Below, piece after piece: positions 48,213 to 59,500 of a DNA stretch of 64,000 nucleotides. Position 1 is the first letter of the stretch. Every line of letters begins with the position of its first letter. Source of the stretch: Serripes groenlandicus (Eukaryota > Mollusca > Bivalvia > Cardiida > Cardiidae); the NCBI GenBank assembly GCA_031761405.1, contig JASEVX010000013.1, forward strand, positions 45,388,105-45,452,104, given 5' to 3'. The position numbers and the translations under genes were made by a program. The notes beneath the pieces are model-generated. The model did not search any database, was not told the origin of the DNA, and saw nothing but the letters and a program-made list of their open reading frames with translations.

Positions 48213-51200
48213 ATGGGTAACTGTTTACCTAAATTAAAGAAGAAAAATAAAGTGAGCCCACAGCCGAGGGTAGTGAGACAGAAGAAGCAGGAAACTATGG
48301 TTTCCGAGATCCTAAGTAGATCGTCTGCATCTATCAGCATGATCGTCAAAGCACTTGGATTATCCGAAGTGAAGGGCCCTTCTATGGAATCTCTGATCAC
48401 AAAGAAAGAAGAAAATATTATCGATGAGTTAAAAGAACAAGGTAATTATAATTAAATATTTTCTTTTTGTTCTTTATTTCTCGATTGCTTATTGTTTTCA
48501 TTACGCAGTGTAAATAATATTAAATGAACCATGTGTAACCGTTCCCCCAAAATCGAGGGAAAAAATGTGGAAATATCGATAAGTGATGGATTAATTATCG
48601 AATATAGTTGGAAACATTTGTGAAAAAAGAGAACATTCTCACTATGGGCAATGTATCCTTTTGCCACAATGTATTGAAACGTTCGCTATAGGTGCGCCAA
48701 ATGCGTCTGCAAGCTTAAGCAGGTAACTAAATTTAATAACAAATGCCTGTTTTTCCGACTTATTCATTTCTGCCTTTTTATTCAAATTAGGCTTTACTTA
48801 TTGACGCCTCGTGGAAGCGCGGCGTCAGTATGGGATAGGTTTTAATTTTGTTCCATGGGACGACGTAATCGAAAAGGGAGCAACCAACATTATTATTGTT
48901 AAGAAAAGCTCTGTTGTATGTTTGGAAAAAAACAAACCTTTATGAATCAATAAATTGTATTAACTGATTTATGAAACAACAAAGATTCAAAATACGTATG
49001 TCTTCTACCGTTATTACAAAACTTTAGACACATTTAATTTGTATATTATAATAACTTTTCCCCAACTTCCTAGGCTAAGCTGTTTTAATTGTATGGTTTA
49101 CGTCCCCAAAATTCGGGTGATGTTTTTGCCGATTTATAAAATTCTGTTGTATTTCTAAACTTAAAACGTTCCCCCATACCGTTTGTTCATTCAGACCATT
49201 GTACTCTTGCTATATGTTTGACTATACATGTGAACTTTTTCATTTAATTTCATAAATGCTAAATTTAGATCATAAATATCCGTTTTTAGAGTCAGTCCGT
49301 AAACGTTTTGTTCAAACGACTTCTCCCTAACCATTTGGCCAATTAGGATGAAACTTCATAGAAAGCATCCTCTCCTAAGTTCCTTTAATTTCTTTGGATC
49401 CATGCAAAATACTGCTTTCCATGGCAACCGAAAGAAAAAAATAGTGAACAATTAAAACATCTTCTTCTCCTCCGGAAGGTCCGGCCGATTTTCAAATAAT
49501 TTTGTAGAATTGATGCTTGGGTGACCTTCTATCGGATTCCTTCAAGCCAAGTTGATTGGTCGAAAAACATGGCCGCCAGGGGGTGGGGCTATTTTGCCTT
49601 ATATGGCTAAAGAAAAAACTTAAAATCTTCTCCTCCGAAAGTGTTTGGTTTGGCCAATTTTCTAAATTTGTTGTAAAAATGTTCTTAGGGAGACCCTCTA
49701 TCAGATTCCTTCAAGCCATGTTGATTGGTCGAAAAACATGGCTACCAGAGGGCGGGACTATTTTATGGCTATAGTGAAAACTTAAAAAAATCTTCTCCTC
49801 CGAAAGTGTTAGGCCGATTTTCATTTTCTTTTTGTATAAATGTTCCCTGGGTGACTCTCTTTTAGATTCCTTCAAGCCAAGTTGATTTGTCAAACAACAT
49901 GGCCTCCAGGGGGCGGGGCTATTTTGCCGTATAGGGCTAGACTGAAAACTTAAAAAATCTTCTCCTCCAAAAGTGTTCGGCCAATTCTCAAATAGTTTTG
50001 TAGAAATAGTCCTTGGGAGACCCTCTATCAGATTCCTGCAAGCCATGCTGATTGGTCGAAAAACATGGCCACCAGAGGGTAGGGCTATTTTGCCTCATAT
50101 GGCTATATTTCAAATAATTTTGTATAAATGTTCCTAGGGTGACCCTCTATCAGATTCCTTCAAGCCATGCTGATTGGTCAAAAACTATGGCAGTCAGGGG
50201 GCGGGTCTATTTTTGCCTTATAATATGGCTATAGAGAAAACTTAAAAAATCATCCTCTCCGAATGTGTTGGGCCGATTTTCAAATTATTTTGTAGAAATG
50301 TTCCTAGGGTGACCCTCTATCAGATTCCTTCAAGCCACATTGATTGGTCAAGGCCACCAAGGGGCGGGGCTGTTTGGAGATTTTATTTTTGCCTAATGGC
50401 AGTGGAGCGATACTGGCCCTCTTATGCATCTTGTTGTTATCATACTTCTGATAAACTGGAAGGAGAATAGACTCCCCCCTAAATATACAAAAACAAGAAG
50501 ATACAAGTAGACAGATCTATTTCATTTTTTTTTTTACAGACGAAGTTCCGAATGTGAGGAAACCTGTATTTTTTCAAGTAGATTTTGTGCAGGGCATGCC
50601 CCATAGAATGCCTTCTAGATTGGCTGACAGAATAGAAACAAAGATGGAAATTAAGATATCCGCCAAACAGGTATATATATAAATATGCGCTCTGGCAATT
50701 GACATTGGTTCTTATTGCATCTGACCTCGTCGGTGGTGTAGTGGTAGAGCATCCGTCTCGGAAGGGGAAGGTCGCGGGTTCAATCCGCGGCAGGGTCATA
50801 CAATATACTTTAAAAATGTAGTAATTGTTGCCCGCATTGGCGCTAAGGGCTGCGGGTTTAGCATAAAGAATGGCTGGCTAGTGTGAGGGAAAATGGACCA
50901 GTAATACTGGTGACTTATCGAGGAAACGCCGTGATATAACAGAAAAAAAATGTTATGAGCGGCGTAAAACACACCAAACAATCAATCTATCTTATTGCGT
51001 CTAAATAGGCGGCGAATGCATGTGTATATATGCACCTTCGCTGTCCGCCTACACGCTATTTAGCCCTAAACGCATCTTCTGATGTAGCCCTAATTAATCA
51101 ATAAATCTTATAGCGGCTAAATATGCGGCGAATGCATGTGTATATATGCACACTCTCTCATGAGCCTTCGCTGTCCGCCTACACACTATTTAGACCTAAA

Positions 51201-53673
51201 CGCATCTTCTGATGTAGCCCTAATTAATCAATAAATCTTATAGCGGCTAAATATGCACACTCTCTCATGAGCCTTCGCTGTCCGCCTACACACTATTTAG
51301 ACCTAAACGCATCTTCTGATGTAGCCCTAATTAATCAACCAATCTTATTGCGTCTAAATAGGCGGCGAATGCATGTGTATATATGCACACTCTCTCATGA
51401 GCCTTCGCTGTCCGCCTACACACTATTTAGACCTAAACGCATCTTCTGATGTAGCCCTAATTAACACCAATTAATCAATAAATCTTATAGCGGCTAAATA
51501 TGCGGCGAATGCATGTGTATATATGCACACTCTCTCATGAGCCTTCGCTGTCCGCCTACACGCTATTTAGACCTAAACGCATCTTCTAACAAACAGCCAG
51601 AGATGTAGCCCTAATTAACTCCAATTAATCAATCAATCTTATTGCCTCTAAATAGGCTAGAGTGAAGACTCAGGCGAGCGCATGTGTATATATAACAATC
51701 TCTGACGAGCCTTCGCTGTCCGCCTACATGCTATTTAGACCTAAACGCATCTTCTGAAACACAGTCAGAGGTGTAGCCCTAATTAACATCAATTAATCAA
51801 TTAACCTTATTGCGTATACATAGGCTTGAGTGAAGACTCAGGCGAGCGCATGCATATACATGAACCTTCACTGTTCGACTACACGCTATTTAGACCTCAA
51901 CGCATCTTCTGAAACACAGCCAGAGATGTAGCCCCAATTAATCAATTAATCTTATTGCTTCTAAATAGGCTAGAGAGAAGACTCCGGTGAGCGCATTTCA
52001 CAAACTGTCATGAGCCTTTGCTGTCCGCTTACACGCTTTTCCACCTGCAGACGCATTTTGACGCAGGTTCAACTACTCATGCATTTCCTGGTTTTCTCAC
52101 ACCAGTACTCCACACAACAATCTTCCGAAGCAACTGGCTGCTTTTCCACATAGACATAGCCCATTGGTGGAAGACGAATGACGCATGTCACATTGACGCC
52201 GTTTTTAACAATTTCTCGGTTATATCACGGCGGCAGGTTCAACTACTCATGCATTTCCTGGTTTTCTCACACCAGTACTCCACACAACAATCTTCCGAAG
52301 CAACTGGCTGCTTTTCCACATAGACATAGCCCATTGGTGGAAGACGAATGACGCATGTCACATTGACGCCGTTTTTAACAATTTCTCAGTTATATCACGG
52401 CGGCCAGTTCAACTACTCATGCATTTCCTGGTTTTCTCACACCAGTACTCCACACAACAATCTTCCGAAGCAACTGGCTGCTTTTCCACATAGACATAGC
52501 CCATCAGTGGAAGACGAATGACGCATGTCACATTGACTTTTGTCACTTCGAACTCACAACACTGTAATGATAGCCCGCGTCGCTACCGACTGAGCTATCG
52601 GGGCTCGGCTACACACATCATCAAACAAAGCTGTCACACTCGTCTTAGAGGTCCAGATAAGGCGGGGGTATTCAGCTATTTTTCCCACAATTTCTCTCTT
52701 ATAATTAAAACAAACCCAGCTATGTTGTGGGTACTCAAAAGAAATGTCTCAGTGAGACGATTGTTTTGAGTACCAACAGCATAGGGTTAGAGGGTCAAAT
52801 AAGGAGTTTAGAACATGCAAAACACCCTTTATCTAGAGCTCTGCTCATTTGTTATTTCCACTTGGTGTACACTGCATTCTCGTATCAAATGTTTCAATGG
52901 TAATCAATAAACTCTTGTTTGATTGGCGCTCTGTCAAAAACCCATAAATTTGGAAATTTCGACAACTTTTGATCAAGAGCATCCTGCGCAACCAGTAGGC
53001 CAATACATGAGGGTTAATACTGTTTGCTTATTAGTCCCAAATACGTGTACTTCTAAAATAACCTGGGTCATGTCGCTTTTACTTTTGCCGTAATGCACAG
53101 AGCTTTATAAATCCGTTGATGAACCAAGTCTAAGATTGGCCTACACATTCGTATAATCAAATGTTCGTCTACATTGTTCTTGTCAATCATTTATCAATAT
53201 GTTGCACCCCATGACTATGAAATAATCTATTGAAAACCACCGAGGTTGATACCCGTACCTGAATTTCAGGTACATTTCCATGTATACCTACAACACATCT
53301 GGAACTTAAAGCATACTTTTGAAACAATTGCGGCAAAATTTATTCTTTCGCAACAATGTTTTCAAAAGTCGTTTACTGCTGCAGAGGGACCAGAAAGCGT
53401 CTAAATGTGCAAGAGGGTAAAAGAAATAATCATAATGACGTTATTTCCTTACAGTCATTGCTCACTGAAGAAGATGAAATACTTATGGCTGAGATAATGG
53501 ACGAAACTGAAACTAAAGAAAGTTTAGTAAGGCTTGAAGAACAACAGATAATAGCCGAGAGAATACGAGAAGAACATTTAGAGGTCATTCGAGATAAAGC
53601 TAAGGGAATGGGGTCTAGACCTCCAACCAGGGCCGGGGCAGATGGGGAAGGGGGTTTGGGAGGGAGGGGTTAA
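48213..53673 (+). CDS. Uncharacterised MGNC protein, coiled-coil, possibly stathmin-domain (STMND1-like); three exons
   Basis: Exons 48213-48441, 50540-50670 and 53455-53673 join in phase through consensus GT/AG sites to give 192 aa. The N-terminus MGNCLPKLKKKNK has Gly2 for possible N-myristoylation, Cys4 for palmitoylation and a Lys cluster, so membrane anchoring is likely (inference). Exon 1 ends in an acidic/amphipathic stretch (EENIIDELKEQ). Exon 2 carries KPVFFQVDFVQG and PSRLADRIETKMEIK. Exon 3 is a long charged helix, probable coiled coil, from TEEDEILMAEIMDE to EEHLEVIRDKA, then a Gly/Arg tail. The order MGxC start, xDELxxQ, KP..PSRL and a Glu-rich helix recalls vertebrate STMND1 as I remember it, but similarity is weak. 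No enzyme motif is seen. The exons lie far apart in repeats; conserved frame and splice sites argue that the gene is real. Confidence 0.7.
49316..50430. repeat. ~160-bp degenerate tandem repeat, about six copies, in MGNC gene intron 1
   Basis: Recurring words: GGCCGATTTTCAAATAATTT, TCAGATTCCTTCAAGCCA, GATTGGTCGAAAAACATGGC and GGGGCGGGGCTATTTTGCC. It ends 'actggccctcttatgcatcttg'. A single-unit relative is at about 23270-23580. Confidence 0.85.
50723..50989 (+). mobile_element. tRNA-derived SINE with 13-bp target duplication
   Basis: Head CCTCGTCGGTGGTGTAGTGG with B box GGGTTCAATCC, then a core with 'ggtgacttatcgaggaaacg'. TCTTATTGC(A/G)TCT flanks it (50710-50722, 50990-51002). It lies 52 bp after the second exon of the MGNC gene. 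Confidence 0.75.
51000..52010. repeat. Complex tandem array, about seven units of 90-170 bp, in MGNC gene intron 2
   Basis: Units share GCATGTGTATATATGCAC, CCTTCGCTGTCCGCCTACAC and CTAAACGCATCTTCTGATGT. AAATAGGCGG and CCGCCTACACGCTATTT are nearly inverted within a unit. The array starts at the target duplication of the SINE at 50723. Confidence 0.85.
52065..52540. repeat. 170-bp tandem array, almost three copies
   Basis: Units start at 52065, 52235 and 52405, with only a few differences among them (TTGGTGG/TCAGTGG). The unit is a SINE body (GGTTTTCTCACACCAGTACT) and runs into a tRNA-like head at 52540-52615. Confidence 0.9.
52540..52615 (-). mobile_element. tRNA-derived SINE head
   Basis: On the minus strand: GAGCCCCGATAGCTCAGTCG, then GGTAGCGACGCGGG and the B box GAGTTCGAA. 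Its body is continuous with the 170-bp array to the left. Related decayed pieces are at about 1860-2010, 7205-7275, 13230-13310 and 58680-58845. Confidence 0.65.
52646..52843. mobile_element. Foldback MITE with AGCTCTAGATAAGG termini
   Basis: Left AGAGGTCCAGATAAGG, right CCCTTTATCTAGAGCTCTG. The core palindrome is nearly perfect. Confidence 0.75.
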
Positions 53674-53900
53674 TGGGGAATTGGGGGACGCCGGGGAGGG
53701 ATTAATCAGGATTAATCAGGATTAAGGGAAGGGTTAATTAATTAATTAAGATTCAGGATCGGAGGAATGGGTTAATCAGGGTAAAAGGTTTGGGGGGAAA
53801 AGGAATTACTAGAAACATTCGGGACCAGTAAGGGTGGGGGTAGGAAATGGGGTGGGTGGGTGGTGAGGGTGGGGTAAATCAAGCTTCAGTGCCGCAGAGG
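53625..53900 (+). other. G-rich tract over the end of the MGNC coding region
   Basis: Many runs of three to six G (GGGGAAGGGGGTTTGGGAGG and onward) on the plus strand, well above the local AT-rich background. They could form G-quadruplexes. The first 50 bp encode the Gly/Arg tail; the rest would be 3'UTR. Confidence 0.7.
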
Positions 53901-53944
53901 GTGAGTTTTGGTGAGGAAGGCTTTCATCCAGGCTGTTTAAGAAT

Positions 53945-54600
53945 ATTGTTAGAAACATCTTGGTTTCTATGCGATTGAAACTCAAGTATTTTCATTGTTT
54001 TTAGGATATAGAAATTCCAAGTATTTTTTAGATGCATCTTGGGTTTCTTGGAGATTGAAACTCAAGTATTTTCAGAGATAGCCTGGTTACTTGGTTACTT
54101 GGAGATAGAAATTCATGTATTTTCAGAGACATCCTAGTTTCTAGGATATATACATTCAAGAACTTACAGAGACATCCTGCTTTCTAGGGGATAGAAACTC
54201 ATATATTTTCAGAGACATCCTGCTTTCTAGAGGACAGAAACTCAAGTATTTTCAGAGACAGCCTGATTTCTAGAGGATAGAAACTTAAGTATTTTCAGAG
54301 ACAGCATGCTTTCTAGGACAGAAACTCAAAAAAATTCAGTGACATCCTTGTTTCAAGAGGATAGAAACTTAAGTATTGACAGAGACATCCTGGTTTCAAA
54401 GAGATATAAATTCAACTAATTTCAAAGACATCCTTGTTGCTTGGGGACAGAAACATCAGTTTCTTGGAGATAGAAACTCAAATAGTTTCATAGACATACT
54501 GCATTTATTTGAGACAGATTATCAAATATTTTCTGATACATTCTGGTTTCTAGGAGATAGCAACTCAAGTACTTTCAGAGACATTCTGGCCCAAAAATCT
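53945..54600. repeat. ~57-bp degenerate tandem array, about eleven copies, after the MGNC gene
   Basis: Recurring AGAAACTCAAGTATTTTCAG, AGACATCCTG and TTTCTAGAGGATAG. It begins about 270 bp past the stop codon. Confidence 0.85.
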
Positions 54601-54813
54601 TAAGTAGTAGTATCATTAGTTTGTATATGAATACTGTTTTATGCAAGACCATACTTTAAAATGAAATTTAAAATGAATGAACTTTGCACTTTTTGATATT
54701 ATTAATTTTGTTCCCATTGACAAATTCCATCAGAATCCCACATTGTTCTATTATTTTTCAAAGTCTGACAAATTAATCACAAAGAATATAATATTATTTA
54801 TAAAATGCCTTAT

Positions 54814-55005
54814 CCCTTTCCCTCATATAGACAATTTCTGACGTCTCTGCAGCAGGCGGCTTTTTGAAAACATAGTGACAAAAGAAGAAATTGCTCAAAA
54901 CAAGTAATTGCTCCTTTTGCCACAATGTTTTCCACTATTAGTCATAGGTTATCTATTTAATATGTTCAAAGTCGTCTGCTGCAGATTTGTCGTATGAGGG
55001 AAAGA
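54814..55005 (+). mobile_element. TTAA MITE, partly deleted
   Basis: CCCTTTCCCTCATATAGACA...GTCGTATGAGGGAAAG. The stretch after GGTTATCTATT is missing. The TTAA flanks are lost. Confidence 0.7.
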
Positions 55006-55905
55006 CTCAAGTGAATCTGTTTTCACTTCCCTTCTACGTGTAATATATGTCAATGATTGAACTACAGCAGACGACTTTTGAAAATATTGTACTGTGCACC
55101 TGGTCCTTCACTGAGTTAACCCTTTCCCTCATACAACAATTCTGCAGCAGACGACTTTGAACATATTTTTATAATATGGCTTGAGAAATATATGTGAAAA
55201 GACACAAAGGAACATTTCTGCAAAAATTATTTTGAAATCAGACAAGAACCTTCATGAGAATGGAATTATGAAGTTATGTCATGTTACCACTATTTGGTGC
55301 TGCCTGATTGACATGTTCAATCAATATGGCTTAAACAAAGTCTGTAGAAGTTCACCCAGGGAACATTTCTGTCAAATTATATTGGAATCTGACAAGCGGT
55401 TGCAGAGAAGAAGAACTTTAAAATTTGGTTGCCTTTACAGAGTATTTTATTATTTAATTTTTCCATTGCCCAATATAGTTTCAAAAATGTCTTTTGCAAA
55501 GGCTGCAAATGTCGTATGGGTGATCTACAATGATGTTTGTGTTCTTCTTTAAAACTGGCTGCAGAAGGCGACTTTTGAAAACATTGTGGCAAAAGAATAA
55601 ATATCATAATGAGCAAAGGTTGTGCCATGATAAGCTCACTTAGTCTGTTACACAAAAGCTATCAATCCAGGAGTCGCAAGTTTGGACCTTTGATCAGCAA
55701 TAAAACATAATGCAGATGACATCTGAATCCTCAGCTCAGACAACTTTGGAAAAGGAGAAATTGCAGTAAATTCTTTCCCTGGTAAATGAATTTTGTTATA
55801 TTTTCTGACAGCAAACAAATCTTGAATCATACAAACCAAGTTCTTCTTTTCCCGCAGTGATTTAAACTCTGAATCTATGATTATTATCTACAATTTACCT
55901 TTTAA

Positions 55906-56125
55906 CCCTTTCCAACATACAACAAATCTGCAGCAGACAACTTTGAATATTTTTTGTCAACAAATAGAACATCTCTATAATTGAATGGATAACCTATGAC
56001 TAAAAGTGGAAAACATTGTGGCAAAAGGAGAAATTGCTCAAAATGCAATTTCTTTTTTTGTCACTATGTTTTCAAAAAGCTGTCTGCTGCAGAGGCGTCA
56101 GGAAGCGTCTATATGAGGGAAAGGG
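55906..56125 (-). mobile_element. TTAA MITE, full-length
   Basis: 220 bp between TTAA sites. The left end reads CCCTTTCCAACATA. Confidence 0.8.
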
Positions 56126-56191
56126 TTAAGAAGTAAAAAAAAAATTTGTGAGAAAAGCAAAAATGATTCGTCTTCAGCAATCTTTCCTTAA

Positions 56192-56413
56192 CCCTTTCCC
56201 TCATATAGATGCTTTCTGACGCCTCTGCAGCAGACGGCTTTCTGAAAACATAGTAACAAAAGAAGAAATTGCACAAAACGTGCAATTTCTCCTTTTGTCA
56301 CAATGTTTTCCACTTTTTGTCAAAGGTTATTCATTCAATTATAGAGATTTTCTATTTGTTGACAAAATATGTTCAAAGTTGTTTGCTGCAGAATTGTTGT
56401 ATGAGGGAAAGCG
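56192..56413 (+). mobile_element. TTAA MITE, full-length, just downstream of TSEN34
   Basis: 222 bp between TTAA sites, opposite in orientation to the copy at 55906. It lies 162 bp past the TSEN34 stop, so it may fall in the 3'UTR. Confidence 0.8.
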
Positions 56414-56574
56414 TTAACCCAACACTTTCCCACTTACAGACACATTTTGACAACTTCTGAAAACATTGTGGCACAAGGAGAAATTGCTCATCAAAAGGAA
56501 ATTTCTCCTTTTGTCACAATGTTTCCATAAGTGATCTCCGACAAGTAAAATATTAAACTTTTATGGCAAACATG

Positions 56575-59500
56575 TCAGCTTAGTCCAGTCCATTGTACAG
56601 AAGTATAACACAATTCATTTTGTTCGCCCAATGAACAAATGACGACAGTCTTTTTCACGTTTGATCCCAGTCGTCCCATGGTGATGATGTCCAACGCCGA
56701 TACTTTTTTATCATGAGGGAGACACACAACTATGAATATGGAATGGAATCTGGCAGGATCACCTGGAAAAACATAAGGAGGATTTTTATATTGATGTAAT
56801 ATTAACCCGCATTCAATAACTTTGTAAACTTCTGGAAAATATGTTGAATTTTTGTAGTTAAATTATTGATAAGAGTTTATAACGTAGTGGCAAAAGGAGA
56901 AATTGCTCATTATGATCTATTTCTCCTTTTGCCAAAACAAATGTATCACAAGTGTTTTAATGCAAGAATAACACTGTTGCTGTTCTTTCAGCGAAAATAT
57001 ATCTCAAACAATTATCCTATGGGTGTTTCATGCTTTCAAATGACTAATCTAGAAATGTTGAAGGATGATATCTTTATAGTAGATTGATTAGGGTTTAACA
57101 CCATTTTAAACAATTTTCAAGCCATATCATGGTGGCCAGTTCATCTACAATAAGCTTCCTGACTTTCTCACACACAACATGAAAATGCATGCCACGCATA
57201 ATCTATGACTTAAATTGGAAAACATTGTGGCAAAAGGAGAAATTGCTCGTTTTGAGCAATTTCTTCTTTTGTCACTATGTTTTTAAAAAGCCGTCTGCTG
57301 CAGAAGCAGCAGAAAGCGTCTATATGAGGGAAAGGGTTAAACCCTCAATATCTGTCTTATTACTCGACCAAACCTTATGAAGTGGGTACTCAAAAGAAAG
57401 GGTTTCAGAGTAAAAAAAATTATTAATATTAAAGTTGCTCCTTATCTAAAGCTATGATTATATTGTTTAGTTCAGCTTAGTGATTCCCTGTGATATATAG
57501 GACCCATCATGAGTTTTCTTTGGAGATCAAGATTTCTTAAATGAGTCTAGAAAAAGACGGTTATTAACCGAGCCTCTTGGCGAGGTTAATAACTCTCTTT
57601 TTCGTGACGAATTTAAGAAATCTTCTCCAAAGTAAAACGAGTGATGGATTCTTTTTATCACCTAAACAGTGTGTTTTAATGAAAAATATTGACAACATCA
57701 AAACAAAGACCGAATAACATATTCTTCATAAGAACTTGTGATTCACCGCATAAAAAAGTAGTCCTCATCATTTTTGAATAAGAAGAAAAAACAACAACAA
57801 TGTTTTAAACAATTAAGACTCGTTATTTATTCAAAATAACGTATTATTTCATTTTTCAACGTGTAAAATTTAACAACTTAACAATAAACATAATAAAGAT
57901 AAAGGTCAAAATGACGTCATCAGTAGTCGCGTGTATGACGTGTATTTGATATCACACATGTTGGATATCGTTGTTCCGTGATTTGTTCTCAACTTGAAAA
58001 TAAGGGTATTTATGTGATAAAATACAAATACGTATCGAGGGCTTGGCGTGAAACGGTTGTAACTAAAAACCTTTTTTGAAAACCCTAGTTTAGGGGCCAT
58101 TTTGACCATTTTGTAAACAATGCAAATTTAGGTGCCATTGCTCAGAACGAGCAATGGCACCTAAATTTCCATTGTTTACCAAGAAAAAAAGATTTAACAT
58201 TTATAAAGACATTATGGCAAGGTGATTAACCTTGGTAAAAAAATACCAATTTTAGTTACAACCGTTTCACGCCAAGCCCTCGGTATATAAACTCTTCTTA
58301 TTTACCCTTTCCCACAAACAGAATGGGTTAAAAAGCATCTTCTTCAGATTAATCTATAAGGAAATGGTTGAAAGTTTACCTGGATAAACTAGGAAATCTC
58401 CGCCAAATTTTGCAGCCGCCGTTAAGTAATGTCCCTTTTCCCACATGTCTTTGAATACGGCATAGCGGAGCTTCTCCTGACCTGTTTCAGGGAAATTCCA
58501 ATCAACTGTCTTACAGGTAGTGTTTTGCCTTGGTAAGGACTCTGCCAAATAGAATAAAGTAAATTGATTTATTGCTTGATTGATTTGAGTTTTTTTCCAA
58601 CGGTTTTTCAATTACCAGCTTATCAATGAGGTTAGTTCACCTCTCTATGTGTTTTCTGACTTTTTCTATTCCTTCTCACATAGACTGTTTAGCCCATTAG
58701 TGAAAGAGGAATGACGCTAGTCACAATCCCTTTTAACAATCATAGTAAAGAATCAATAGCGACCTTGGGTTCAAACTTATGCTGCAAAATTTGGTACAAC
58801 TTATCACTAATGACTGATTAAGCTATCGCTGCTCGACCGGCACCGCAATATAAAAGGTATCTTTTCATCCAATGTGGTTAAACCTATTCCCTGATACAGA
58901 CCACTTTTGATGCCTCTATGGTATACATAACTTTTGAAAACATTGTGGAATAAGGAGAAATGTTTTAGAAGCAGAGGAAGCAATAAATGTTTGTCAAAAG
59001 TTATGTCCCCCTGAGCGTCACATTGTCAGGAACATGTTCAAGGTCACTTTGACCTTTTGACCTTGACATTTGACCTCAAAATCAATAGGGGTCATCTACT
59101 AATTATGTCCAACCTCCCTGCCCAATTAGAGAACATTAGGCCCAAGCATTCTTCGGTTATCAATCAAACAAGCTTTTTGTGTTTAAATCAGATAACTTTT
59201 GGTTTACCAAAGAAACAACGAACAGACAGACCGTCATGTGCAAAGGAAAATATCCCCTCTTCTTTGAATGGGGATATTATAAAAAATATGTCAATATCTA
59301 AACAATTGGAAGATGTGACTTAATGTTCTGTAATTGTTCAAGCAGAGAGCCATTAGATGTGTCTTCTGAGTTTTTACAAAACCAACTAGAACTGCAGCCC
59401 TACCTGTTTCATTGCTATCTCACGTTATGATATTGCAAATGAAAATGGGGATGAAGCAGCAAGACTTATTGTGGCCAGAAGCTGTAGAAGCTGAAATATT

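Noticed and set aside
52018..52323. A 101-aa frame with internal repetition
   Set aside because: It follows the 170-bp SINE-derived array and is not a gene.
57189..57380. Recurrent peptide ([18 protein letters not shown]...) in several frames
   Set aside because: It is the translation of the TTAA MITE on one strand. Its repetition reflects copy identity, not coding constraint.
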